Of a stretch of 64,000 bases of DNA, positions 1 to 8,176 are shown piece after piece; position 1 is the first letter of the stretch; each line of letters begins with the position of its first letter. The stretch comes from Streptomyces flavofungini (GTDB lineage Bacteria > Actinomycetota > Actinomycetes > Streptomycetales > Streptomycetaceae), in contig NZ_CP128846.1 in the NCBI RefSeq assembly GCF_030388665.1, positions 8,590,001 through 8,654,000 of the forward strand, read 5' to 3'. The position numbers and the translations under genes are program-made. The notes under the pieces were generated by a model. It worked only from the letters and a program-made list of their open reading frames with translations. It was not told the DNA's origin and did not search any database.

Positions 1-553
1 CCACCGGCCCCTCGGCCAGCGGCGCCGCGAACAGGAGGGCGGTCACGAACTGCGAGCTGATGTCACCCGGCAGCCGGCACGTGCCGCCCTTCAGGCCGCG
101 TCCCCAGTTGACGACCGGGGCCTTGTCCTCGCTCACGATCGACTCGATGTCCGCGCCGAGTTCGCGCAGCGCCCGCAGCAGGGGCTCCATCACGCGGTTG
201 CGCAGGGTCGCGTCGCCCGTCACCACGACCGGCGACGGCTGCACCGAGGCCAGCGCCGTCACGATGCGGAACACCAGCCCCGAGCCGCGGGACTGGATGA
301 CGCGCCGGACGTGCGGCACCGACTGGCCGATGCCCTGGATCTCCAGGAATCCGTCGTGCTCGGTTATCTTCGCGCCGAAGGCGCGGCAGGCCTCCTTCAT
401 GGTCTCCGTCTCGTCGCAACGGAGGTCGTTGAAAACCCGTGACGTGCCCTCGGCCAGTGTGCCGGTCAGAATCGCTCGTTGTGTCTCCGGTTTCGAAGAA
501 GGGACGCGGAGCGTTCCGGAAAAGGAATCGACCGGATCAACCTGCAGCAGCAT
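1..553 (-). CDS. EPSP synthase/MurA-like enolpyruvyl transferase, 3' part cut by window edge
   Basis: The reading frame opens at an ATG at 553 and runs off the left edge, so only about the first 184 residues are visible. The N-terminus has the enolpyruvyl-transferase pattern: VPSSKPETQRAILTGTLAEG (the PGSKS-type Lys and the NR/QRA..L helix), then DETETM, GSGLVFRIVTAL at the GT/PEP-binding position, and GDATLRNRVMEPLLRALRELGA matching the GDxxLRxRPM motif of AroA. AroA proper is a shikimate housekeeping gene. Family members such as PolA/NikO instead add enolpyruvate to a nucleotide in peptidyl-nucleoside antibiotics. The non-canonical motif variants and the position beside biosynthetic genes favour the second kind of role, which is inference. 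It lies 67 bases downstream of the flavin reductase on the same strand and is probably cotranscribed. Confidence 0.8.
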   Translation of the reverse strand, partial: MLLQVDPVDSFSGTLRVPSSKPETQRAILTGTLAEGTSRVFNDLRCDETETMKEACRAFGAKITEHDGFLEIQGIGQSVPHVRRVIQSRGSGLVFRIVTALASVQPSPVVVTGDATLRNRVMEPLLRALRELGADIESIVSEDKAPVVNWGRGLKGGTCRLPGDISSQFVTALLFAAPLAEGPV

Positions 554-620
554 CCTTGTATCTCCCGTTTCCCATCATTCGCCGTCCGGTACCCGTGGTG
601 ATCTGAATGGTGTGTCCCGC

Positions 621-1127
621 TCAGGCCAGGAACCGGAAGGACCTGTCGTAATAGACCATGGGGGTCCCCGCGCCCTCGCCGAGACGCACGCCCGACACCC
701 GGCCGACCAGGATCATGTGGTCCCCGGCCGGATGCCGGGCGTGCGCATCGCAGTCCAGCTCGACGAGCGCGCCCGCCACGGTCGGCAGTCCGCCGGGCGT
801 GCGGGACAGGCCGTCGGCCGCGAACTTGTCGCCGCCTTTGGTCGCGAACCGCTCGGCCAGCGGCCGGTGTTCGGGGCCGAGCACGCTCACCGCGAAGTGC
901 CCGCAGGAGGCGAACGCCGAGAAGGAGTGCGCCGAATTCGCCAGACAGACCAGGACCAGCGGCGGACGCAGCGACACCGAACAGAACGAACTCGCGGTGA
1001 AGCCGCGCGGCACCCCGCCTTCGCCCACGGTCGTGACCACCACGACCCCGGTCGCGAACCGGGCCATCGCGGCCCGGAAGTCCTCCGAGCCCGCCCGTCG
1101 AATTGTCTCTGTCTCCTGTTGTGCCAC
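621..1127 (-). CDS. NAD(P)H:flavin reductase (HpaC/flavin reductase-like domain)
   Basis: A 168-residue protein of the flavin-reductase-like FMN-binding split-barrel family. It has the typical opening FRAAMARFATGVVVVTT, then GFTASSFCSVSLRPPLVLVC, FAVSVLG, LAERFA and DHMILVGRV blocks. GTG at 1125-1127 is taken as the start because the next upstream in-frame stretch is not family-like and a GGTGGTG purine run lies 6 bases before it. Such enzymes make free FMNH2/FADH2 for a separate monooxygenase. The only evident partner here is the SsuD-like monooxygenase at 7064-8176, at the far end of the divergent operon. It is followed by the enolpyruvyl transferase on the same strand. Confidence 0.9.
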   Translation of the reverse strand: MAQQETETIRRAGSEDFRAAMARFATGVVVVTTVGEGGVPRGFTASSFCSVSLRPPLVLVCLANSAHSFSAFASCGHFAVSVLGPEHRPLAERFATKGGDKFAADGLSRTPGGLPTVAGALVELDCDAHARHPAGDHMILVGRVSGVRLGEGAGTPMVYYDRSFRFLA

Positions 1128-1669
1128 GGCAGCACCACCACCTGTCCCGCGCAATTCGATCCGGTTTCGGAGCCCAACTGCAGGGCCGTTTCCCCGCTGC
1201 GCACGAAAGCGATTTCCGCAGCGCGAGTCAATGTCGTCCCACCGCTCGGCGCTTCGCTGTCGGGGCGGCAGTTCGTGAATGGCTTCCTGGCCCGCACGAC
1301 AGCCCAACTCCGGCGGCGGGGGCGCGACAAGAATTTTGTGTCCCGTACGAAGCACGGGCAATAGGTCCATCTGCCCATGGCGATTGCCGTGCACGGCAGT
1401 TCGGTCCCTCGCGGCGGCAACAGGCAGCAGGTGCCGCGTGTTCGCGTACCTCCTGGCGGAGTGGCGCTGGGACTTAGGTCCTATTCTGGCCAGGCCGGAC
1501 CCATGCCAGGCTGAGGCCGCGCGAACGACGCGCCGGGGGCCGTTCCCGGGATTCAGGTCCGGGTCCGGGTGCTTTCTCCGGTCCCGAAAGGCCCGCCGTC
1601 GCCGCACCTGTCAACCGGCCGTCCCGGCCGGGCACATTCACGCATCCTGTACACCGTGAGGACACATCC
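1128..1669. promoter_or_regulatory. Divergent intergenic region of the left biosynthetic cluster
   Basis: These 542 bases separate the minus-strand reductase/transferase pair from the plus-strand ATP-grasp operon and show no credible gene. They include AT-richer patches unusual for this DNA (about 1328-1345, and the TTAGGTCCTATTCTGG stretch near 1474-1489) that are candidate promoter sites. GAGGAC lies 6 bases before the ATG at 1670 as a ribosome binding site. The region presumably drives both arms. No operator could be assigned. Confidence 0.5.
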
Positions 1670-2911
1670 ATGTCCGGCGCAATCCTGTTCTTGAACCGCT
1701 GGCCTTTGTACGAGGACGAACGGCGCTGGGAGAACCGCCTCGCCGCTCCCGAGGTCGTCCTCCCCCCGGAGGCCGACCGCGTCACGTACGTGTGCGACGA
1801 GGGCGGCCGCAGTGGAGTGCCCGCGGACGCCGAACGGGTCCACCTCGTCACGGACTTCGGCGACCTCGACGCCGTGCTCGGGGTCGTCGACGCCGTCGTC
1901 CGCGACGAAGGGCCGTTCGACCACGTCATCGGCTTCTCCGAGATGCTCCTCGACCTCGCGGCGACCCTGCGCGAGCGGTACGGCATCCAGGGCTTCAGCC
2001 CCGAGGAGACCTCCCGGTTCCGCGACAAGACCGTCATGAAGGAGACGGTGTCGCGGGCCGGCGTCCGCGTGCCGCGCTGGGCGGCCTGCCGCACCGAGGA
2101 GCAGACCCTCGCGGCCGCCGAGGAGTTCGGCTATCCCGTGATCGTCAAGCCGGTGCGCGGGGCGTCGAGCCAGGGCGTGCGCGAGATCGCCTCGGCGCGG
2201 GAACTGCGGGCCTCGTGCGCCGGACAGAGCCCGCGCGAGCTCGAGATCGAGGAGTTCGTACGGGGCGACATCCTGCACGTCGACGGCGTCCTGGACGCCG
2301 CGGGCAAACCCCTGTTCCTCTGCACCTCGCGCTACGTCTCCACCTGCCTGGACTTCGAGCTCCTGGGCGAACCCCTCGGGTCCGTCTTCCAGACGGACCC
2401 CGCGGTGCGCGGCCGCTGCGAGGACTTCGCCCTGAGGTGCCTGACCGCGCTCGGCCTGCACAGCTCCGCCTTCCACCTCGAACTCTTCGACACCGGTGAT
2501 GAGTTGGTGTTCCTGGAGGTCGGGGCCCGGGTGCCCGGCGCCGACGTGCCGTACGTCATCCACGACGTCCACGGCGTGAACCTCTTCCGGCTGTGGGTCG
2601 ACGTGCTGCTCGGCCGCCCGGTGGAGGCGCCGGTCCCCGAACCGGAGCTGAGCGGGGGCTGGCTGATCGTCCCAGGTCCCCGGCCGCTGCCCCGGAAGGT
2701 CACCGCCGCCACCTCGCTCCTGGGTGTCGTGCCGTATGTCTACCGGGAGCTGGTGCCGAGGGCGGGCGAGGTCCTGGCCCCCAGGCCCGGCTCGTACGCC
2801 ACCCTCCAAGGCGGCCGCTTCCTGTTCCGGGGCGGCACTCAGGAGCAGATCGAGCGGGCCGTGCGCCAGGCGCGTGCGCGGTACCGCCTGACGACCGAGC
2901 CCGTCGCCTAG
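1670..2911 (+). CDS. ATP-grasp carboxylate-amine ligase (first of two)
   Basis: A 413-residue ATP-grasp enzyme of the type that joins a carboxylate to an amine through an acyl phosphate, as in BacD or NikS/PolG ligases. An N-terminal preATP-grasp domain (about 1-110) is followed by the ATP-binding core: YPVIVKPVRGASSQGV with Lys near residue 160, the ELEIEEFVRG hinge, and FLEVGARVPGADVP carrying the Mg-binding Glu near 283. Start ATG at 1670 follows GAGGAC. It is the first gene of the plus-strand operon. The VKPVRGASS motif is shared word for word with the second ATP-grasp protein of the cluster, so both may come from one ancestor or handle similar substrates. Substrate is unknown; peptide or amide bond formation is the likely role. 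Confidence 0.88.
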   Translation: MSGAILFLNRWPLYEDERRWENRLAAPEVVLPPEADRVTYVCDEGGRSGVPADAERVHLVTDFGDLDAVLGVVDAVVRDEGPFDHVIGFSEMLLDLAATLRERYGIQGFSPEETSRFRDKTVMKETVSRAGVRVPRWAACRTEEQTLAAAEEFGYPVIVKPVRGASSQGVREIASARELRASCAGQSPRELEIEEFVRGDILHVDGVLDAAGKPLFLCTSRYVSTCLDFELLGEPLGSVFQTDPAVRGRCEDFALRCLTALGLHSSAFHLELFDTGDELVFLEVGARVPGADVPYVIHDVHGVNLFRLWVDVLLGRPVEAPVPEPELSGGWLIVPGPRPLPRKVTAATSLLGVVPYVYRELVPRAGEVLAPRPGSYATLQGGRFLFRGGTQEQIERAVRQARARYRLTTEPVA

Positions 2912-3065
2912 TGCGCCCGGCCCATCCCGTGCCACCGGCAATCGACCCGTCGCCGTCATCGACAGCCGCAAGGCCGGCCGGACCGTCCAGGACGTCCTCG
3001 GTTACGGCGGCGCGATTCCGATCGTCGGCCGCGTCGAGCACGCGCTGCCCCTGCGCCCCGAGGTC

Positions 3066-3920
3066 ATGGTCATCGGCAAGGGGCTGCACTCCGCCGAACT
3101 GCCCTCCGGCTGGAAGCCGCACCTCCTCGCCGCCGTCAGGAACGGCCTGCACCTGATCAACTCGATCCACTACCGCCTCACCGACGACCCGGACATCGCC
3201 CGTGCCGTCCGCGCGAAGGGCATCACCGTCTGGGAGACCAAGGACGCCCCGGCCGTGCCGCTCAACCGGGCTCGCGTCCTCGACCTGGACGCCTGGGTCG
3301 TCCACACGTGCGGCAGCGACTCCAACATCGGCAAGAAGACCGCCGCCCTGCAGATCTGGAACGAGGCCAACCGCAGCGGCATCCCCACCGGCTTCGCCGC
3401 CACCGGTCAGAGCGGCATGCTGATCTCCGGGCACGGCGTCGCCGTCGACGGCGTACCCGGCGACTTCATGGCCGGCGCGGTCGAGCACGTCGTCATGGAG
3501 GCCGCCGCAGGCAACGCATGGGTCGTCGTCGAGGGCCAGGGCTCCCTCAACCACATCGGGTTCAGCGGCGTCGCCCTCGCCATCCTCCACGGCGCTCTGC
3601 CGCACGCCCTGGTCTTCTGCCACCGCCTCGGCGCCGAGCGGACCAAGGTCTGGGAGACGCCCATCATCCCCGTCCCCGAGCTCATCCGCATGAACGAGGA
3701 GCTCACCGTCTTCGAGCGACCCGCCAAGGTCGCCGCCGTCAGCGTGAACAGCGTCGGCTACAGCGAGCAGGACTACCGCCGTCAGGCCGAGAAGCTGGAG
3801 GCCGACACCGGACTGCCCGTCGTCGACCCGGTCCGTGCGGGCGGCGCCGCCCAGCTCGTGGACATCCTGCGCGCCCACCGGCGCGAGACCGAGGCCCGGC
3901 AGTTGGCCGGCCGGCGTTGA
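3066..3920 (+). CDS. DUF1611 family protein (DgcN-like), start uncertain
   Basis: The frame encodes a DUF1611 protein: a Rossmann-like N-terminal domain, then a P-loop-like domain with CGSDSNIGKKTAALQIW, TGFAATGQSGMLISGHGVAVD, GDFMAGAVE and VVEGQGSLNH. DgcN of this family is an N-acetyltransferase acting on D-amino acids, so an acyl-transfer role on an amino acid is possible. The first usable ATG is at 3066, but family-like residues (VAVIDSRKAGRTVQDVLGYG) are readable in the same frame from about 2949. Between the in-frame stop at 2889 and position 3066 there is no ATG, GTG or TTG. The family's first ~30 residues are also missing. Either the gene is N-terminally damaged or one base is lost near 2931, where an extra G would give a GTG start. 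Confidence 0.75.
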   Translation: MVIGKGLHSAELPSGWKPHLLAAVRNGLHLINSIHYRLTDDPDIARAVRAKGITVWETKDAPAVPLNRARVLDLDAWVVHTCGSDSNIGKKTAALQIWNEANRSGIPTGFAATGQSGMLISGHGVAVDGVPGDFMAGAVEHVVMEAAAGNAWVVVEGQGSLNHIGFSGVALAILHGALPHALVFCHRLGAERTKVWETPIIPVPELIRMNEELTVFERPAKVAAVSVNSVGYSEQDYRRQAEKLEADTGLPVVDPVRAGGAAQLVDILRAHRRETEARQLAGRR

Positions 3921-3952
3921 GCGCGGCACCGGGAACCCGAGGAGACGCACAG

Positions 3953-5269
3953 ATGAAGACAGCGATCCTGCTCCTCATGCACCAGGGCAAGTCGTATACC
4001 GAGGAGGTCGCCGCCGCCACCGCCCGGCTCGGCATCGCCCTGGTTGCCGTCAGCTCCCGGCCGGACGCGCCGGAAGTCCTGGCCATGAGCCGTCGGCACC
4101 TGGCGGACGTCGTGGTCACCGAGGAACCCGAACTGCACTCCGGCGACGTCGAGAAGGCCGTCCGCGAACTCGCCGACCGGGGCTATCGGGTCGAGGCCGC
4201 CCTCGCCACCTTCGAGGGCTACCGGCTCCTGATGGCCGAGCTCAACGAACTGCTCGGCGCGCGCGACTGCGCCGAACCCGCTCTGCGCCTCTGCCTCGAC
4301 AAGTACGAACTGCGCCGCCACCTCTTCGCCGAGAAACTGAGCGAGGTCCGGGGATACCGCATCACCCCGGGCGTGCCCCCCGAACTCGACGCCCGCGCCC
4401 GCTGGTTCGTCAAGCCGGTGCGCGGTGCCTCGTCCTTCGCGACCTTCGTCCTGGACGACGTCGGCGACCTGGCCGACCTGCCCGCCATCCAGGAGCAGAT
4501 GCGCTCGGACCGGCGCATGAAGGCGATCTTCATGGACCGCTACGACTTCCTGGTCGAGGAGTACGTGGAGGGACCCGAGTTCAGCTTCGAGACATTCGTC
4601 CTCGACGGCCGGGTCCACCATCTGTGCGTCCACGAGAAGGCCCGTGTGGAACGCCTGGAGCGGACCGTCCTCGAGGGGATGTCGGTCAGCCCGCCCGTGA
4701 GCGTCGACCGGCGACTCGTCCTGGAGGGGGCCGACCACGTCACCCGCTGCCTCGCCGCGCTCGCGGGGCACGGGCTCACCGACGGCGCCTTCCACGTCGA
4801 GGTCAAGTACTGGGAGGCGAGGAAGCGCTGGGAGATCATCGAGATCAACCCCCGGATGGGCGGCAGCCTCATCAACGCCAGCGTCCGGACCGTCACCGGG
4901 CACTGCCTGCTCGACCTGTGGACCGAGTCCCTGCTGCTGCCCGACGCCGAGCGGGACGCCTTCCACGCCCGGCTCGTCCGCGCCTCCCAGGTGGAGGCCC
5001 TGCGCACCGGCGCGCCCACCCGGGCGACCGTGTTCCTCAGCAAGTACGGACGAAAGGGGCGGACCGTCGACGCGATCCGCTTCGAGCCGCCCGACCGGCC
5101 GCCCCGGATCCTGCGCGTCCATGTGACGGAGGGAACCGAACTCGAGGCGTCCGACCGGGGGATCTGCCTGATGGACGCCCTGTGGGACGTGGCGGTCGAC
5201 CGCCTCGAAGCCGAGATCGACGTCCTCGACCGGCACGCGACGGAGCACTTCCACGTCCGCTACCGCTGA
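3953..5269 (+). CDS. ATP-grasp carboxylate-amine ligase (second of two)
   Basis: A 438-residue ATP-grasp protein with GAGGAG 8 bases before its ATG. An N-terminal domain of about 120 residues precedes the ATP-binding core: RWFVKPVRGASSFATF with Lys near 154, FLVEEYVEGPEFSFETF, and EIIEINPRMGGS, where Glu297 and Asn299 fit the Mg-ATP ligands of the family. The C-terminal part (about 350-438) resembles the extra domain of L-amino-acid ligases. It lies 32 bases after the DUF1611 gene and 67 bases before the HDO gene, so it is in the same operon. Two different ligases in one cluster suggest two condensation steps, for example a dipeptide or tripeptide amide. Substrates cannot be read from sequence. 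Confidence 0.9.
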   Translation: MKTAILLLMHQGKSYTEEVAAATARLGIALVAVSSRPDAPEVLAMSRRHLADVVVTEEPELHSGDVEKAVRELADRGYRVEAALATFEGYRLLMAELNELLGARDCAEPALRLCLDKYELRRHLFAEKLSEVRGYRITPGVPPELDARARWFVKPVRGASSFATFVLDDVGDLADLPAIQEQMRSDRRMKAIFMDRYDFLVEEYVEGPEFSFETFVLDGRVHHLCVHEKARVERLERTVLEGMSVSPPVSVDRRLVLEGADHVTRCLAALAGHGLTDGAFHVEVKYWEARKRWEIIEINPRMGGSLINASVRTVTGHCLLDLWTESLLLPDAERDAFHARLVRASQVEALRTGAPTRATVFLSKYGRKGRTVDAIRFEPPDRPPRILRVHVTEGTELEASDRGICLMDALWDVAVDRLEAEIDVLDRHATEHFHVRYR

Positions 5270-5336
5270 CCCCGAAGTCCCGAAATCGACCATGCGCATG
5301 CGACGTCGTGCATGCGTCCCAGCGAAGGAGAACCCG

Positions 5337-6089
5337 ATGAACCGCGTGCAGCACACCGGGATCACCCACCCGAAGCCGTTCTACACCGAGGAGCAGAGCC
5401 GTCTGAAGAAGGCCGAGCTGGACCGCTACCTGGACAAGAAGATGGCGCAGTGGAAGGCCACCGTGCCCTTCGCGTCCCACCTGACCGAGCCCGAACTCCA
5501 CCAGGCGTACTACCGCCGCACCCTCATCGAGCACGTGTGGCGGATCCGCCTCTCCCGGGTCAGCCAGTCCAAGGCCATCTACAAGATCGCCCAGGTCGCC
5601 CCCAGGGCCGCCCGCGACTACGCGCAGTACCAGGCCGACGAGATGCTCCACGACAAGCTGTACATCAGTGACGCCGCGGCCGCCGGCGTCACCGAGGAGG
5701 AGATCCTCGCCACCGAGCCCTACCTCTCCACCCGCCTCTTCGAGGGCTTCTTCTACTACGCCCTGGAACACGAGTCGGCCCTCGCCCCGGTCGTCTCCAA
5801 CTACCTGGTGGAGTACACCCAGATCAAGCTCCAGCCGGCCATCGTCAAGAACCTCCAGAAGCGGCTCGGCAAGGAGAAGGTCAAGGGGCAGGCCGCCCAC
5901 CTCCACGTCGACACCAGTGAGGACCACTCCCAGGAGATGTGGGACATCCTCCACCAGCTGATCTTCAGCGAGGAGGACTACCAGCAGGTGTTCAAGTACG
6001 TCGACGACGTCCAGGAGATCCTCGCGATGTTCTTCCGGGAGATCTACGCCGACACCGTGGCCAAGCACAGGAAGACCGCCGCCGTGTGA
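5337..6089 (+). CDS. Heme-oxygenase-like diiron oxidase (HDO family)
   Basis: A 250-residue, mainly helical protein of the iron-containing heme-oxygenase-like (HDO, formerly TenA/PqqC-like) group. Candidate metal ligands are E102 and H105 in DEMLHD, E144/E146 in ALEHES, and the H188/H190/D192/D196/H197 cluster in AHLHVDTSEDH; this acidic-histidine cluster on the third core helix is the hallmark of diiron HDOs and absent from heme oxygenases. Family members oxidise free amino acids: N-oxygenation (SznF, HrmI/BelK), C-C cleavage to alkenes (BesC, UndA) or azetidine formation (PolF in polyoxin). ATG at 5337 is preceded by AAGGAG. It is downstream of the second ligase and upstream of the PhyH gene. 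The likely role is oxidative remodelling of an amino-acid precursor; the exact reaction is unknown. Confidence 0.85.
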   Translation: MNRVQHTGITHPKPFYTEEQSRLKKAELDRYLDKKMAQWKATVPFASHLTEPELHQAYYRRTLIEHVWRIRLSRVSQSKAIYKIAQVAPRAARDYAQYQADEMLHDKLYISDAAAAGVTEEEILATEPYLSTRLFEGFFYYALEHESALAPVVSNYLVEYTQIKLQPAIVKNLQKRLGKEKVKGQAAHLHVDTSEDHSQEMWDILHQLIFSEEDYQQVFKYVDDVQEILAMFFREIYADTVAKHRKTAAV

Positions 6090-6185
6090 CCCGCACGTCC
6101 CGGGGACGCCGCGCCTCCGCGGGACGCTCCCGGACATCCACCGCGGCCCCGCCGCCCAGCAGACCAGCAGAGAGGAACCCCGCGC

Positions 6186-7067
6186 ATGTCCGCACCCGAC
6201 ACGGCCGCGCTGGTCAAGGAGTACCGCGAGAACGGTTTCGCCGTCGTCGAGCGTCTCTTCGATCCGAGCGAAGTGGCCGAACTCAACACCGCCATCACGG
6301 AGATCCTTGACGTCCCCGACATCGGCTCCGTCGCCGAGGTGGAGCCGGGCGACAAGGGCATGGCCCGCCGGATCTGGTCGCCCACCCGACAGCACTGCGC
6401 GTTCGAGCGGGCCGCCGCGCACCCGAAGCTGCTCGACCGCATCGAGGCACTCATCGGCCCCGACATCCTGTTCCACTACAGCAAGCTCCACCTGAAGGCC
6501 CCGCACGTGGGCAGCGTCGTGGAGTGGCACCAGGACTTCGCCTACTACCCCCACACCAACACCGACCTGGTGACGGCGCTCGTGTACCTGGACGACACCA
6601 CCACCGAGAACTCCGCCCTCCAGGCCGTCCCCGGCTCCCATCGGCGCGGTCTCGCCGACCACTACCTGGACGGCTACTTCCGCGGCAAGGTGGCGGGCGC
6701 CGACGCCCCCGACCCGGTGCTCGCCGTGCCCATCGAGGCGCCCGCCGGGAGCGTGATCTTCATCCACTGCCTGCTCCTGCACTACTCGTCGCCGAACCGC
6801 TCCGACCGCTACCGCCGCGCCTACCTGCCGGCCTACCGGGCTGCCGACGCCTACCCGATCCACTTCGGTCCGCACGCGGGCCACAACGAGCCCGGAGTGA
6901 AACTGCTGCGCGGCAGCGTGTCGGACACGGCACGGGTGGAGGCCGGTGTGTGGCGCCTCCCGCTCGCGGAGCGCCCCTTCGGCTCGCTCTTCCAGCTCCA
7001 GGAGGGCGCCCACACCACCACGACCGCGGCGAGCACCGGGTACGCGACGCTGGAAGAGGCGAAGTGA
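6186..7067 (+). CDS. Phytanoyl-CoA dioxygenase-like Fe(II)/2-oxoglutarate oxygenase
   Basis: A 293-residue PhyH-family enzyme. The iron triad is visible: H115 and D117 in EWHQDFAYYP and the distal H199 in LLHYSSPNRSDRYRR, whose following Arg residues would bind 2-oxoglutarate. NSALQAVPGSHR is the usual family block between them. Members hydroxylate, desaturate or epimerise small substrates at unactivated carbons, and homologues occur in polyoxin/nikkomycin clusters. AGAGAGGAAC precedes the ATG at 6186. The stop overlaps the GTG of the following monooxygenase by four bases (GTGA), which indicates translational coupling. Substrate unknown. Confidence 0.9.
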   Translation: MSAPDTAALVKEYRENGFAVVERLFDPSEVAELNTAITEILDVPDIGSVAEVEPGDKGMARRIWSPTRQHCAFERAAAHPKLLDRIEALIGPDILFHYSKLHLKAPHVGSVVEWHQDFAYYPHTNTDLVTALVYLDDTTTENSALQAVPGSHRRGLADHYLDGYFRGKVAGADAPDPVLAVPIEAPAGSVIFIHCLLLHYSSPNRSDRYRRAYLPAYRAADAYPIHFGPHAGHNEPGVKLLRGSVSDTARVEAGVWRLPLAERPFGSLFQLQEGAHTTTTAASTGYATLEEAK

Positions 7068-8176
7068 CCGCGGTCGCGAACGAGCTGAGAGTGCACTGGA
7101 ACGCGCCGCTCAGCGGGCAGCGGAAGGCGTCGGGGAAGTACCGGATCGGCGAGCTCGACTTCGACGGGATCGTCGACTTCGCACGGGAGGCGGACCGCCT
7201 CGGCGTCGACTCGCTCCTCATGGGGATCGGCTTCCACATGCCGGATCCGCTCCCCATGCTCGGCGCCCTCGTCCGCGAGACCCGGCGCGTCAAGTTCCTC
7301 CTCGCCTACCGCCCCGGACTGCTCCCGCCGACGCTCTTCGCCCAGGTGGTCAACACGGTCTCGTGGATGTCGGACGGACGGATATCCCTCAACCTGGTCG
7401 CCGGCACCTCTCCGGCCGAGCAGGCGTACTACGGCGACTTCCTCGCCCACGACGAGCGCTACGCGCGCTCCAACGAGTTCCTGGACGTCCTCCACCGGTT
7501 CTGGCGCGGTGAGACCCCGCTGTCCTACGAGGGCGGCCACTACCGCATCGAGGACGCGCGGATCGGCCTCGGGTACAAGGGCGGCGGCCGCCCCGAGATC
7601 TACATCAGCGGGGCGTCCGACGTGGCGCGGCAGACCGCCGTGGACCACGGCGACTGCTGGCTGCGGTACGGCGACACCCCCGAGGGCCTCGCCGCGGCGG
7701 CGAAACCCGTCCTGGCCCGGGGCGGCCGGGTGGGCACGCGCATGCACGTGCTGGCGAGGGAGAGCCGTGCACAAGCGCTGGCGGATCTCGCCGACATGAT
7801 GCGCGATCCCGACGAGGAACACCGGAAGCGGATCGCGGCCGCCGTGGCCGCCTCCGACTTCGAGGCGGTGAACACGTCCTTCCGGCTTGCCGAGTCCGCG
7901 GAATCCGACTGGCTCTCTCCCATGCTGTTCACCGGCGCCGTGGCGTATCGCGGCGGCCCCGCCCTCTGCGTGGTGGGCAGCTACGAGGAAGTCGCGGAGT
8001 ATCTCCACGCGTACAAGGAGGCCGGGATCAGCGAGTTCATCTTCTCCGGCTGGCCGACACGGGACGAAATGCGGATCTTCTTCACCCGTGTCCTGCCGCT
8101 GCTGCGGCAGCGCGAACGCGCCGTCAGTGGGCGATCGAGTCGATCAGCTCACGCGCCCCCTGGCGGAGGAGCGTGA
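7064..8176 (+). CDS. LLM-class flavin-dependent monooxygenase (SsuD-like)
   Basis: A 370-residue luciferase-like TIM-barrel monooxygenase closest in pattern to alkanesulfonate monooxygenase Ssu[83 protein letters not shown] and [30 protein letters not shown]. It needs reduced FMN, which the cluster flavin reductase (621-1127) can supply. GTG at 7064 overlaps the PhyH stop and has GGAAGAGG upstream. The last gene of the operon, its tail runs 53 bases into the opposing hemC gene. SsuD relatives desulfonate or N/C-oxidise substrates. The reaction here is not known. Confidence 0.9.
   Translation: MTAVANELRVHWNAPLSGQRKASGKYRIGELDFDGIVDFAREADRLGVDSLLMGIGFHMPDPLPMLGALVRETRRVKFLLAYRPGLLPPTLFAQVVNTVSWMSDGRISLNLVAGTSPAEQAYYGDFLAHDERYARSNEFLDVLHRFWRGETPLSYEGGHYRIEDARIGLGYKGGGRPEIYISGASDVARQTAVDHGDCWLRYGDTPEGLAAAAKPVLARGGRVGTRMHVLARESRAQALADLADMMRDPDEEHRKRIAAAVAASDFEAVNTSFRLAESAESDWLSPMLFTGAVAYRGGPALCVVGSYEEVAEYLHAYKEAGISEFIFSGWPTRDEMRIFFTRVLPLLRQRERAVSGRSSRSAHAPPGGGA

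Noticed and set aside
3308..3950. Extended frame before the second ATP-grasp gene
   Set aside because: The upstream part is a shadow of DUF1611; the ATG at 3953 has GAGGAG and family residues start there.
5337..6089. Annotation as heme oxygenase
   Set aside because: The protein has the acidic/His diiron ligand cluster of HDO oxidases and a biosynthetic context, not the proximal-His heme pocket.
8124..8176. Coding overlap as sign of a frameshift in the SsuD-like gene
   Set aside because: Both proteins keep family residues close to their ends; the extra C-terminal tail of the monooxygenase is simply run-on into hemC.
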